From NCBI RefSeq assembly GCF_000306255.2, contig NZ_AKWY02000021.1, forward strand, positions 426,289-490,288: a stretch of 64,000 bases of DNA, read 5' to 3'. Of the stretch, positions 19,309 through 34,419 are shown in pieces. Position 1 is the stretch's first letter, and every line of letters starts with the position of its first letter. Position numbers and translations under genes: made by a program. The notes under the pieces were generated by a model that was given only the letters and a program-made list of their open reading frames with translations, searched no databases and was not told the DNA's origin. This stretch comes from Leptospira noguchii serovar Panama str. CZ214 (GTDB lineage Bacteria; Spirochaetota; Leptospiria; Leptospirales; Leptospiraceae).

Positions 19309-21122
19309 AAAACAACCTCCGGTGAAATACCCGCCCCGAGCCCGATTTTAGTCGCAATCTTTTCCAATTCCTTTTCTAAATAAGATGCGAATACATTCGC
19401 GTCTTCTTTTGTAGAAGCAGAACCTAACACTAAATTGGCGATGTTTATGTTAATTGGATTACCTCCACTTTTTGACTTAGATCCGCCCAATACTCCTAAA
19501 TCTTTTACGGCTACCAAATTGTCATCTGGATGAAATTGTACGATCTGGCCTTGTTTAGTAATGAGTGCATCGTCCACCTTTTTTACGTCGTTGGACTGAT
19601 TAGAAGTAATCCCAAGAACTTTCAATAACTGTAGCGGAAAAATTCCACCTAATTTCTTTTGAATCTTCGATCCTAGTTCTTCGAGAGAACTTAAAATCTT
19701 TCCTGGAAGAGCTTTGAACCAATCTATTAAATCCCTAAACATTTTCTTAATATTCGCAAAAGGTCCTAAAAATTTACCGATCGCGGATTCACTTTCGGTA
19801 AACCATTTGTATAAATCCTTAATGATCAAAATGATGATCGCAATCATAGCGCCTAACGCAACTCCGATGGCGATCCACACAATCCAAGGAGCAATCGCGA
19901 TAAAACCAGCCGCCGCCATACTCAATAAAGAAGGAATCATAGCTCCAAAAGTAATTCCGGAAGTAACGATCATCTGAGCAGCAATCGCTCCTAACACCCC
20001 CACAAAAATGCTTCCAAAAATGATCAATACGTCTTCCATGTATTCTGAACTTTCCCCGCCAATCGTAAAATAATCGATCAAGTCTCCGATCACATTCAAA
20101 GAAGGAGTTAGAGCTTGTGCAATTAAAAGTCCGAAACTTTCCTTTAATCTTTCTATAGTTTTATCAAATCTTTCTAAAATTACGGAAGCGTCTTTAACAT
20201 GAGATCCATAAGTATTTTGCAATATACTATTTTCATTTAAAGCCTTAGAGATTAAGTTTTCCCTTGCTAACCGTTTATCAACGGCAGACATACCGGATTC
20301 GTTTATCTGTTTAAACTCGGCAGAATAACTGGAAAACAGAGCCCCGTTACTTTTTAAAAAATCTTCGGAACCGTCTTCAATTGCTTTATAGGCCTCTTTC
20401 ATAGAAGAAGTTAAATCTTGATTCGTAAGTCTGGACACTTTTTGGAGTCCAGAGAGATTTTTAGAAATAAATTCAACCGAAGCCCCGGCTCTGATCGCCT
20501 CGTTTGCAGCTTCGGTAAGTTCTTTTTGTGTGGCCAGTCCTCTAGAAGTTCGTATGGTATTATTGATTGCGTCTTGTAGTTTTGGAAATTCGTTCCCAGA
20601 AAGATTTTTCAAAACTACAATCTGTTTTTCTAATGCAATTCCTGCTTCAAAAGAAGGGGCAATGATAGAATTAAAAATATAAGAACCTATCTGAGCAAAA
20701 CCTTTAAACGCAGAAGAAAGCAAAGCCGCAGTTTTAGCGCTGGCATTGAGCTGAAAATCCAGTTTTGCAATTTGCCTTTCACTAAAACCCGCAGACTTTG
20801 CAATGCTAAAAAATTCATCTTCTAGTTTTGTATTTCCTTTTAATTTAGAATATAAACTAGTAAGATTAGATTCAGTCGTTTTTAAACGACTGGCAAAAAC
20901 AGATAAACCGGACTCACCTTTTACAAAATTCCGAACAGAATCAGCCAAATCCTTCCAAGACTTAATCCCTCTTTGAGAAGCAAGACTTGTGGTGTCTGAA
21001 AAATCAATGATCCTTGATTTTAGTTTTTTCAGATCCTTTTCAATTTCAGAAAAAGCATCTTTCGAATCCACATTTATTTTAATTACAACATTCACTTCTC
21101 GCTCTGCCATATTGTTTATCAT
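19305..21122 (-). CDS. tape measure protein
   Basis: A 605-residue protein; a second ATG four codons in is also possible. It has an N-terminal coiled-coil region (AFSEIEKDLKKLKSRI and on), a helical middle, and a strongly hydrophobic block around residues 365-435 (GSIFVGVLGAIAAQMIVTSG, then WIVWIAIGVALGAMIAIII). A polar C-terminus ends the chain. This is the usual build of tape-measure proteins, which set tail length and may help form a channel. It lies directly after the frameshifted chaperone, the conserved order in contractile and long tails. At 605 residues the predicted tail is short, roughly 90 nm by the usual 1.5 angstrom per residue rule. Confidence 0.85.
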   Translation of the reverse strand: MINNMAEREVNVVIKINVDSKDAFSEIEKDLKKLKSRIIDFSDTTSLASQRGIKSWKDLADSVRNFVKGESGLSVFASRLKTTESNLTSLYSKLKGNTKLEDEFFSIAKSAGFSERQIAKLDFQLNASAKTAALLSSAFKGFAQIGSYIFNSIIAPSFEAGIALEKQIVVLKNLSGNEFPKLQDAINNTIRTSRGLATQKELTEAANEAIRAGASVEFISKNLSGLQKVSRLTNQDLTSSMKEAYKAIEDGSEDFLKSNGALFSSYSAEFKQINESGMSAVDKRLARENLISKALNENSILQNTYGSHVKDASVILERFDKTIERLKESFGLLIAQALTPSLNVIGDLIDYFTIGGESSEYMEDVLIIFGSIFVGVLGAIAAQMIVTSGITFGAMIPSLLSMAAAGFIAIAPWIVWIAIGVALGAMIAIIILIIKDLYKWFTESESAIGKFLGPFANIKKMFRDLIDWFKALPGKILSSLEELGSKIQKKLGGIFPLQLLKVLGITSNQSNDVKKVDDALITKQGQIVQFHPDDNLVAVKDLGVLGGSKSKSGGNPININIANLVLGSASTKEDANVFASYLEKELEKIATKIGLGAGISPEVVL

Positions 21123-21171
21123 CCAATCTTATTTTATTTTTATATAAATTATTTAAAATATTATGAAATTA

Positions 21172-21390
21172 TTAAAAACTAGAACCTTGAATTAATTTGG
21201 CTAAAAATTTAAGTTCTTCCGCTTTTTCTTCGGCTTCTTTTTTTCTTCTTCTATCTATCACTTCCATCATTTTCATATAAAGAACGGTGGACGCATTTTC
21301 GAGTTCTTTAGTCGTAAAATGCGCCGCACCTAAGATAAAAGGTTTCCAAAAGAAAAGCTCTCGATCCACTTCTTCATCAATCCACTTCAT
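21172..21390 (-). CDS. tail assembly chaperone, downstream frame (T part)
   Basis: A 72-residue frame starting at an internal ATG, but open further upstream to about 21465, where it overlaps the chaperone frame by 30 bases. Read as an extension it adds NKRFADFGENPSAEEWMKW and continues into a Lys/Glu-rich helix. It is probably not made alone: the overlap, the order and the position just before the tape measure match the G/GT arrangement of tailed phages, in which a ribosomal shift joins the two. Confidence 0.7.
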   Translation of the reverse strand: MKWIDEEVDRELFFWKPFILGAAHFTTKELENASTVLYMKMMEVIDRRRKKEAEEKAEELKFLAKLIQGSSF

Positions 21391-21433
21391 CCATTCTTCG
21401 GCAGAAGGATTTTCTCCAAAATCTGCAAACCTT

Positions 21434-21817
21434 TTATTCCAACTCCCACTTAAGAAATCGGTTAGCTATATACAGCCACACCTCCACATGATTTGGTTCA
21501 ACTACATCTAACGTAGGTTCAAAGGTATGCTCGAGAGGTTTTACACAAAACTTAAAGAACTTATCTAAAAGTTTGTCCTGATTTAATCCTTCAGTAAGAG
21601 AAATAGATTCTTGTCTCCAACGAAGCGCCTTTCTATTGCCTGGATGTTGAAGTTTATATCTTTTACCATCCACAAAAAGGATCTGAGCAACCTTAGCGTC
21701 GTCGTCTATGATTTCTAAGATAGGCTCAGATGGTATTCCGCCCTCCGAATTATTCTTTAACTTAGAATATTCTATTTTTTGAATATTTGAAATATTTCCT
21801 ATACTTTCTGCGCTCAT
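21434..21817 (-). CDS. tail assembly chaperone (G part)
   Basis: A 127-residue acidic protein following the tube gene with a 4-bp overlap. No signal or membrane segment is present. The frame ends in ...FLKWELE-stop; the next frame is +1 relative to it (equivalent to -2) and stays open across 21434-21465. Candidate slip sites in this window include CTT-AAG, reminiscent of CUU-A slips, and GAA just before the UAA stop. The product should coat the tape measure before tube polymerisation. Confidence 0.7.
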   Translation of the reverse strand: MSAESIGNISNIQKIEYSKLKNNSEGGIPSEPILEIIDDDAKVAQILFVDGKRYKLQHPGNRKALRWRQESISLTEGLNQDKLLDKFFKFCVKPLEHTFEPTLDVVEPNHVEVWLYIANRFLKWELE

Positions 21818-22224
21818 GCCGTCAAAACTCCTTTATAATCGGGAAGAAGAAATACCCAGGTTTTGTCTTTATATTCCTTACCTTTTTCTATGTTTGGTCT
21901 TTCCCAAACTCTTCCCTGCGCGGAAAAACCGAGCATTCCGCCATCGCTTTTATCCTTAATCGTAAATACGCAAGGAAGACGTCCTTCGCCCATTGTAAAA
22001 AAGAATTCGTTTTCAGGAGAATCTCCCATCAGGACGATAGACAACTTTACTCTTCCATCATATATTTCCGAAATGTTCCAATCGCCTTTGATACCTACTT
22101 GAGAAAGTATGTATTCTTTAGTTACCGGTTCGATTTTAAAAAAACCGTCCGCTTGACTCATACCCGACACATCTCTTCCGTTGCAGTTAACGTTTAATTT
22201 CTTTGGATCCCAAATACCGTTCAT
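21814..22224 (-). CDS. tail tube protein (DUF3277-like)
   Basis: A 136-residue protein immediately after the sheath gene. The pattern (an early VNCNGRDVSGMSQADGFFKI, then WNISEIYDGRVKLSIVLMGD and a KDKSDGGMLGFSAQGRVWER strand) is that of the tube proteins paired with DUF3383 sheaths. Size fits (about 130-145 residues for the family). It should polymerise into the inner tube of the contractile tail. Confidence 0.8.
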   Translation of the reverse strand: MNGIWDPKKLNVNCNGRDVSGMSQADGFFKIEPVTKEYILSQVGIKGDWNISEIYDGRVKLSIVLMGDSPENEFFFTMGEGRLPCVFTIKDKSDGGMLGFSAQGRVWERPNIEKGKEYKDKTWVFLLPDYKGVLTA

Positions 22225-22237
22225 TCCTGATTACTCC

Positions 22238-23617
22238 TTAAGTTAATTCTCCGTCTATGTCGACTTCGTTGATCGCTCCTCTTAAACGACACGAAAAAGT
22301 GACGTTAGGAAGAACTCGGTTGTTCCGATCGTTTGTCGGAATTTCGTCTATCGTATCTGGTAGATTGATTTTATACTGATAATCGCCAAGATCGGATCGT
22401 GTTTTATCTGCATCCGTTTCGACCGGCGCAATGATACCTTGAACCCCAGCTTGAACAAAAACCTCTCTCATCTTCGCTTCGATCATCTGAATTCCTTGAA
22501 TTGTATAAGGTACAACGTCCGAGTTCAAAAAAAGACTTGAGATGTTTTCTTTCAGACGGGCTTTAAGCCAAGATCGATTTTCGACCACGTCCGCGTAGAC
22601 GTTCCCGGTAGAAATTCCTGGATAAGGAACTTGTTTTCCTCCGAAATCTACGATCAGATTTCCGTTTTCTGAAAATACAGAACTCACTTGTGAATTCGTA
22701 TAACCAGAATTCTCCACTCCATCTAGAGGCAAATAAGCGTAGTTATACGAACCAACTCTGCGAGGAACAGAATTTCCCACCCAGGCGGCTTCTGGAAAAG
22801 AATCTGGAGTTTTATGAAGGGTAATATACTCCCAGATAGAATTTCTTCCAGTCAAAACGTTTAGATCGTCAGTACAGGCAAAAAACATCTTCTCGATAGA
22901 AGCGAGATAATCACCTAACGCGTGTATGGTTTCTTTATCGTGAGTGGTTGCTATAGTTTTGAACCAAGAGTCTTTACCAGAATTCCTAAGAGTGGAAATT
23001 TCGATCAAAGCAGACGACCAAGAAGTAAGCAGAAATACTGCAACCCGTTTTGGCCGAGGAGTTTGTCTGAACATCTGTGCGGCTTGAATGTATTCCTTAT
23101 CGGAAGAGGTGAAACCTAATTCTAAAAGATCATCTGAGGAAGAAATTTCCATATATCTTTCATAACTCAAAGCGGTTTGTGTAAACGCAGAAACAACTCC
23201 GCTCCCAGAGTTTGCCACTTCGATCACATCTACAATCTTAGTCGCTCCCGCAATATTTGAAATTGACTCAGCCGCTAATTTGATCTGATGTGCCGTAGAA
23301 GTAGCCACCCCGTTTGCATCAGTAGAAACGTTAACCGAAATTATATAAGGATCGTTTTCTGTACCAGTTCCGGCACGAACTACGCTAAGACTGGTATTGT
23401 TCCCCGAAACCACGTATTTAACTTGTATAAATACGATTCCAGTATGTGCAGATTTCCAAATAAGCCCGCTGGAATTTTCTGAAATTTGTAGAGAATAGGT
23501 CGGTTCTTTAACTCCTAAAATTAAAGGTAGTCCGAATCCCATTTGAGAAACCGGAGTATTTCTAAGAAATAGATTGATACTGATCGGCTCTATTTTAGAG
23601 ACTGTTTGTGCGCTCAT
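22238..23617 (-). CDS. tail sheath protein (DUF3383-like)
   Basis: A 459-residue protein. It starts with a domain rich in strands and ends with a conserved C-terminal region (VFVQAGVQGIIAPVETDADK, then YQYKINLPDTIDEIPTNDRN and a FSCRLRGAINEVDIDG end). This pattern is found in DUF3383 sheath proteins of Mu-like contractile tails. Its start overlaps the neck gene by 4 bp. Sheath plus tube together show that the system is contractile and not a flexible siphophage tail. Confidence 0.85.
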   Translation of the reverse strand: MSAQTVSKIEPISINLFLRNTPVSQMGFGLPLILGVKEPTYSLQISENSSGLIWKSAHTGIVFIQVKYVVSGNNTSLSVVRAGTGTENDPYIISVNVSTDANGVATSTAHQIKLAAESISNIAGATKIVDVIEVANSGSGVVSAFTQTALSYERYMEISSSDDLLELGFTSSDKEYIQAAQMFRQTPRPKRVAVFLLTSWSSALIEISTLRNSGKDSWFKTIATTHDKETIHALGDYLASIEKMFFACTDDLNVLTGRNSIWEYITLHKTPDSFPEAAWVGNSVPRRVGSYNYAYLPLDGVENSGYTNSQVSSVFSENGNLIVDFGGKQVPYPGISTGNVYADVVENRSWLKARLKENISSLFLNSDVVPYTIQGIQMIEAKMREVFVQAGVQGIIAPVETDADKTRSDLGDYQYKINLPDTIDEIPTNDRNNRVLPNVTFSCRLRGAINEVDIDGELT

Positions 23618-24138
23618 GCTCCCTCCTGATATTCAACCGTTGGTGCGCTCGCGGTTGATTCGCCTTGTTGTTCATTAGTTTTTCTTAATTTAAATAAGAC
23701 GTCAAAGCTAACCTTATATAGATAACTTCCACCTTCTGTTAAAACGGTTTTGTCCTGTATGTTAGGCAAAGTCAAAACCGGGGTCATCCCAAACTTATTA
23801 CATTCAATCGTTCCTTCTTTTGAATCAAACCAGTCCATCGACTTTTCTGAAAGTTCCCAGCAAACCACAATGGAACTATCGTGTATAAATGTAACGTTGA
23901 TAGATACGCTCTGGTTAATACGAACGATTTCTTTAAAACTGGAAGAATCTAATTTCTCAATTTTTCGAGAAGCATTTGACATAGGATCTTGAACCAATTG
24001 AGCGACCTTATACGTTCCATAAGGATAAGAGAGCGACAAAACTATTTGATCCGCAAGAACAAATGGAATAGCTTGCCCCACACCCGCAACCACAGAAATC
24101 ATTTTATCCATAATTGATTCAATATATTCAAAATTCAT
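23614..24138 (-). CDS. neck/tail terminator protein (gp12-like)
   Basis: The ATG at 24138 gives 174 residues; a TTG 15 codons upstream would extend it but adds an unlikely N-terminus. The protein has VLSLSYPYGTYKVAQLVQDP and a WFDSKEGTIECNKFGMTPVL region, like the Pam3 gp12-type neck terminators that cap the last tube ring. It is the first gene of the operon; nothing phage-like is seen upstream, where head-completion and capsid genes would be expected. Confidence 0.65.
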   Translation of the reverse strand: MNFEYIESIMDKMISVVAGVGQAIPFVLADQIVLSLSYPYGTYKVAQLVQDPMSNASRKIEKLDSSSFKEIVRINQSVSINVTFIHDSSIVVCWELSEKSMDWFDSKEGTIECNKFGMTPVLTLPNIQDKTVLTEGGSYLYKVSFDVLFKLRKTNEQQGESTASAPTVEYQEGA

Positions 24139-24183
24139 AATCCTATTATACTCTCCAAATTTAATCCCTCCCAGAAGGGCCAA

Positions 24184-24991
24184 TTAGATTCAAACATAAT
24201 TATATAAAAATTTTTATTTCGGAATAGATTCATCAAAATATGAATTTTCCAAAAATTCGATGTGGTGATTTTAATGTAGTTAGATAAATAAGTCTACGTC
24301 GGAAAAGAACCGAATTTGACGTATTTTCCTTTGGGTCCCATTTTAAAAATGGTTTTATTGAATTTTAATTTAGAGAATAAATATGATGAGTTATAATCGG
24401 GAATTTATGGTTTTTTTGAGAAAAGTTCTATATTCTATTTTTTTAAAATAACCGATAACATCATTTTTTATGCAACTGAGTGACTCAAAAAAATCGGTTT
24501 TATTTACTCGCATAGCCTAACGCTTGTTTGTGGGAACTAACACAAACCCACAAGTTTCAAAGTAAAATCTTAGGTCGGAACTACACCCATACTTGAAAAT
24601 GTGGGAACTAACACAAAACAAATGTTTAAAAATTCGTAATGTGACTTAATTTGTGGGAACTACCTCAAATCCACAATTTTACAGTAAAATCTTAGGTCGG
24701 AACTACACCCATACTTGAAAAATGTGGGAACTAACACATTTAGAAAAAATCACCAATTCCATTTTATGCAGAATTCACTTCATTTCAAGTTTTAGAAGCA
24801 AAAACAAACTATTGAGAGCCTCGCTCCAAACTAAAAATTGTAGAGATATTGATAACAAAGAGCTATTGAAAAGTTCGCAAACGTATAGGCACAACAACTT
24901 TTGTGGAAAATTCAGTAGTTTATTATAAAATAATAAATTAATACTACCCAAGTTCAAAAACAAATACTTAATAAAAATTGAAAGTGTTAGT
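24184..24991. other. upstream region of the tail operon with GTGGGAACT repeats
   Basis: No gene is seen. The promoter of the tail operon is expected here, but no clear -35/-10 pair stands out in the A/T-rich sequence. From 24531 to 24745 runs a set of GTGGGAACTAACACA units with shared interiors. Confidence 0.55.
24529..24745. repeat. GTGGGAACT repeat cluster
   Basis: Four GTGGGAACT words (near 24531, 24601, 24652 and 24724). Two of them share a long interior (AGTAAAATCTTAGGTCGGAA, then CTACACCCATACTTGAAAA), showing a duplication of about 120 bp. Related words recur at 8512, 8588, 40860-41150, 43340-43430 and in the tandem array at 44894. Confidence 0.7.
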
Positions 24992-25685
24992 TTATATATC
25001 CGATGAAATTTTTTGAAAAAAAGAGAAAAAAATTTCCGCAAGAACTAAATCTTCCTTACGGGTAATTTTAAGATTCAAAGGATTAGATTCCACAATAGAA
25101 GAAGTTTTCCCAAAAGTTAAAGCCCAAGAACAAAGATCGGTGGGAATCAAATCCACAGAAAACTTTAGAAGCTCTTTCAAAATATCACCACGAATTCCCT
25201 GAGGGGTTTTCATAAACCAAACGTGTTCCCGATCCAAAAAGGATACGGTTTTTCCATTCAATTCTTCTAATACAGTTTCGGAAGTGCGAGAAGCCAAAGT
25301 AGCAATCCCTTCGGAACGCACTTTTTCGCAAAGAGAATCCAATTCTTCCCCAAAAATAAAAGGTCTGGCCGCGTCATGAACCAAAATAATATCTTCTTCT
25401 TTAAAATCTAAAACGGATAAACCGCATAACATGGAGGCATGTCTAGTTTCACCTCCCTCAACAATCCTGTCTTCGTTCCCTAAATAAGGAGAGCAGATTG
25501 ATTCGATGTTATGGATCGATTCAGGATGAGAAACTAATACGATCTGCTTTTGTTTTCCCCAAGTTTGAAATTTTTTTAAAGAATGGAGAAGAATAGGTTC
25601 ACCGTTTAATTCCAAAAACTGTTTTGGAATTTTAGAACCCATTCTAGAACCGGTCCCACCGGCTAAAATTAAAACGTAAATTTTT

Positions 25686-25708
<23 letters not shown>
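24992..25708 (-). CDS. ispD: 2-C-methyl-D-erythritol 4-phosphate cytidylyltransferase
   Basis: A 238-residue enzyme of the non-mevalonate isoprenoid pathway: MEP + CTP to CDP-ME. The N-terminal nucleotide loop is LAGGTGSRMGSKIPKQFLEL with the key Arg and Lys; the centre has IVEGGETRHASML and the metal-binding VHDAARPF; the C-terminus has a LKITRKEDLVLAE, all hallmarks of the family. Length is normal. Its start overlaps the 3' end of the decarboxylase gene by 23 bp, so both form an operon. Confidence 0.95.
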
Positions 25709-26948
<1,240 letters not shown>

Positions 26949-27023
26949 AGTGAAACGTACAATTCTAAATGGTTTTAGAACACGCTCCAAAAGGGTTCCG
27001 TTTTTTAAAAGGCATTTTCCGTC
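26949..27023. promoter_or_regulatory. divergent intergenic region, expected promoters
   Basis: Only 75 bp separate the decarboxylase start from the plus-strand zinc phospholipase-like gene. Both promoters must overlap here or within the coding sequence. No clear consensus could be picked by eye. Confidence 0.4.
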
Positions 27024-28100
27024 ATGGCTGGTAAAATCACTCATCTAGAAGTACTTTCTCAGATTTGTAAACATTTGGATCACGGAACCGCAGACCAAAG
27101 AAAAATTGCAGTTCTAATGCGAGCAGAGTCCAATCGAAAGTTCGCAAACATAGGAGCCATCGCCCCAGATATATTTTATTTTTATCATATATTTTCTCCT
27201 CACAAAACAAAGAAAGCTACCAAATGGGGAGACATGAGCCATCACAATTCAGTCGCAGAACTAGTGCTGAGTTTTTTGGATCTGATTTTACAAACCGAAG
27301 AAGGAATTCACAGAGATCGTTATATCGCTTTTACTTTGGGTTATATCTGTCACTGCGTCGTGGATATAGTCACTCATCCATATATCTTTTATATTTCTGG
27401 AGACTTTTACAATAAGGACAAAAAAATCAGCAGCCTTGCACAATACAATCACATGAGAGTGGAAAATGCACTGGATTCTTGGTTGTTAGACTATAGATGG
27501 GGAATGACTCCAAAAGAATACGACTTTGTACATCACGTAGACGCCATTTTTAAATCCGAAAAAAAAATCTGGAAAATGGATCCGATGCTCTGGCATTTTT
27601 GGCTACGCGGGCTTAAATCCACTTTCTCCGAAGAATTCAAAAAACATTATATAGGCTCGGAAGATAAGATCATTCCAGGAGATTTGTTAAACGAATCCTT
27701 TTTAGGTTATTTAGAATTTCATAAAATTATGGATTCCAGAAGTAGATGGGTTCGAGGAACTCTGAAGTTTTTAGATCAGATCACTTTTCACAAGGTTAGA
27801 TCTTCAGTGCTCATGCTTCCACTTAAAGAACATATAGACAAACGAATTATGAACGAAGAAAAAAAGAAATGGAACTATCCCGCAGATCCGTCGATCGTAA
27901 GAGAAGATTCCTTTGTAGAACTGATCAACAGTTCCGCACAAAACGGTAAAGAAGCACTGACCCACGCCTGGAATTATCTGGAAAACAAAATGAGCCGATC
28001 CGCATTTCTAAAAGAATACCAAGGATATAACTTGGATACTGGACTCCGATTTCAAGGAGTAGACAGTATGAAAGAATTTTCACCGTTGGAAGAAGTTTAA
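27024..28100 (+). CDS. zinc-dependent phospholipase C-like protein
   Basis: A 358-residue protein whose first 150 residues carry the zinc-ligand pattern of the PF00882 family: THLEVLSQI, GAIAPDIFYFY, GDMSHH and YICHCVVDIVTHPYIF. The remaining helical part is unusual. The family includes bacterial phospholipase C and many uncharacterised proteins, so a lipase role is likely but not shown. No signal peptide is seen. The PBP gene begins only 6 bp after its stop. Confidence 0.75.
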   Translation: MAGKITHLEVLSQICKHLDHGTADQRKIAVLMRAESNRKFANIGAIAPDIFYFYHIFSPHKTKKATKWGDMSHHNSVAELVLSFLDLILQTEEGIHRDRYIAFTLGYICHCVVDIVTHPYIFYISGDFYNKDKKISSLAQYNHMRVENALDSWLLDYRWGMTPKEYDFVHHVDAIFKSEKKIWKMDPMLWHFWLRGLKSTFSEEFKKHYIGSEDKIIPGDLLNESFLGYLEFHKIMDSRSRWVRGTLKFLDQITFHKVRSSVLMLPLKEHIDKRIMNEEKKKWNYPADPSIVREDSFVELINSSAQNGKEALTHAWNYLENKMSRSAFLKEYQGYNLDTGLRFQGVDSMKEFSPLEEV

Positions 28101-28106
28101 TCGAAC

Positions 28107-30590
<2,484 letters not shown>

Positions 30591-30670
30591 TTCAGAACAA
30601 AAATACTTGTCGTTTTGGGATTGAGTACACAAATAGATTTACGACATGTCCCAAACCAAGGGACAGTTTC

Positions 30671-31102
<432 letters not shown>

Positions 31103-31153
31103 GCACTTTTCCTTCTATTAGGAAAGGACAAATAGCGGCCGATATTCTTTCTA

Positions 31154-32272
<1,119 letters not shown>

Positions 32273-32273
<1 letters not shown>

Positions 32274-32300
32274 TTTCAGAATATCAAAACTGAAATTTTC
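32273..32300 (+). terminator. probable terminator after the M23 gene
   Basis: AATTTCAG and its complement CTGAAATT (8 bp) flank a short AATATCAAAA loop, followed by TTTTC. It sits directly over the stop of the endopeptidase gene, the end of the cell-wall cluster. Confidence 0.5.
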
Positions 32301-32744
32301 AAAGTTCGGAAATTTTATGATACTTTTCTCTGTAAACTAACGCGAGTTTGGCGTTAACAACGTAGCTTTCTAAATTTAACTGTAAAATATAAATCCGCGG
32401 GGGGAGTCCAAGAATTACGCCTCTTTTTACAGTTTGAAAATTTTTTTGCAATGCGATCTGATTTCGTAAAAGTTATTCGGAACAAAACTTAATTTTCTTA
32501 AGTCGAACTCACGTTAAGTTAGCTGAATTCCATCTTTAAAAAGATCTTCAAAACAGAGAATGGCTGATAAACCTCCAACTTTCAAAAAGTTCCCTACCGA
32601 AAATATACAACCACCTAACAGAACCTACCAATTTACCTATTAACTGGTTATTACAACACGAGTATTGCAAAAAACGAAAAAATCACGCTTGTCGCATATA
32701 TTCGATAAACAGAATATTCAAAATCTATTAAAACAACTGTGTTT
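32274..32744. other. spacer with one family I element
   Basis: No gene. It holds the terminator above and an inverted-repeat element (32339-32515). The rest is A-rich. Confidence 0.6.
32339..32515. repeat. family I inverted-repeat element
   Basis: A 177-bp element: left end AACGCGAGTTTGGCGTTAAC, right end CGAACTCACGTT. Left end has one substitution from the family consensus. The interior (AATCCGCGGGGGGAGTCCAA) is unlike other copies, showing that the family keeps only its ends. No clear target duplication is seen. Confidence 0.65.
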
Positions 32745-33767
<1,023 letters not shown>

Positions 33768-33975
33768 TCAACCTTCCCTAAAAAAAGGTATTTTTTTTAT
33801 ATACAAAGACCCAAGCCTGCAATTGGAATTTTAAATATTCTGATTTAGACAAAAAAGAAAAATAATAAAATATACAAACGAGTATTTTAATTTGTCTCAT
33901 TTATCAATTTCTTTAGATCAATCATAAAAATCTATTTCTAAGTTGTAGTCTTATTTTTTAAGGTTTCGACTAACT

Positions 33976-34419
33976 TTAAATCTGATCACAACAAACTTTT
34001 ACCGCATCTGCAAGCTGTTTTGGATCCCAGGGTTTTGGTAATACCGCGTAAGTACCAGCTTCCTTTTTTACTCGTTCTACCGCGGCATCGTCTACGTGAC
34101 CCGTAATCAATATAGAACGAATTTCTGGATATTTTTGATGAATATGAATTAAAAATTCGTCTCCTTTGATTCCGGGCATACGCCAATCGGACAGAATCAA
34201 AATCACGTTGATTCCATTTTGGGCCAACTCATCTACAACTTCCAAGGCTTCGTTTGCATTGATTGCGGTTTCATATTGAAACTCATTTCCGAACTGTTTC
34301 TTTAATTCTTGCTTTAACGCGATCAAGATGATAGGTTCGTCGTCTACACAAAGGATCGTATTGTTCTTCACTGTATCATCTTTCAAAAGATATTCTCCGT
34401 ACTTGCAGATTTCAACCAC
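33976..34419 (-). CDS. single-domain response regulator
   Basis: A 147-residue CheY-like receiver with acidic pocket CVDDEP, phospho-acceptor Asp78 (LSDWRMPG, numbering from the longest start) and Lys in LPKPW. No output domain follows. The frame overlaps the kinase 3' end by 37 bp if it starts at the ATG; a GTG about 15 codons inside is an alternative. It is almost certainly the partner of the upstream kinase. Receiver-only proteins act by protein-protein contact or as phosphorelay intermediates. Confidence 0.85.
   Translation of the reverse strand: MVEICKYGEYLLKDDTVKNNTILCVDDEPIILIALKQELKKQFGNEFQYETAINANEALEVVDELAQNGINVILILSDWRMPGIKGDEFLIHIHQKYPEIRSILITGHVDDAAVERVKKEAGTYAVLPKPWDPKQLADAVKVCCDQI

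Noticed and set aside
11423..24138. Extracellular contractile injection system (eCIS) interpretation
   Set aside because: No AAA+ ATPase, no PAAR tip and no eCIS-type sheath pair; the order matches a Mu/Pam3-type phage tail better.
26949..27044. Longer N-terminus of the DapDC-type decarboxylase
   Set aside because: The extension has no family similarity and would overlap the start of the divergent gene.
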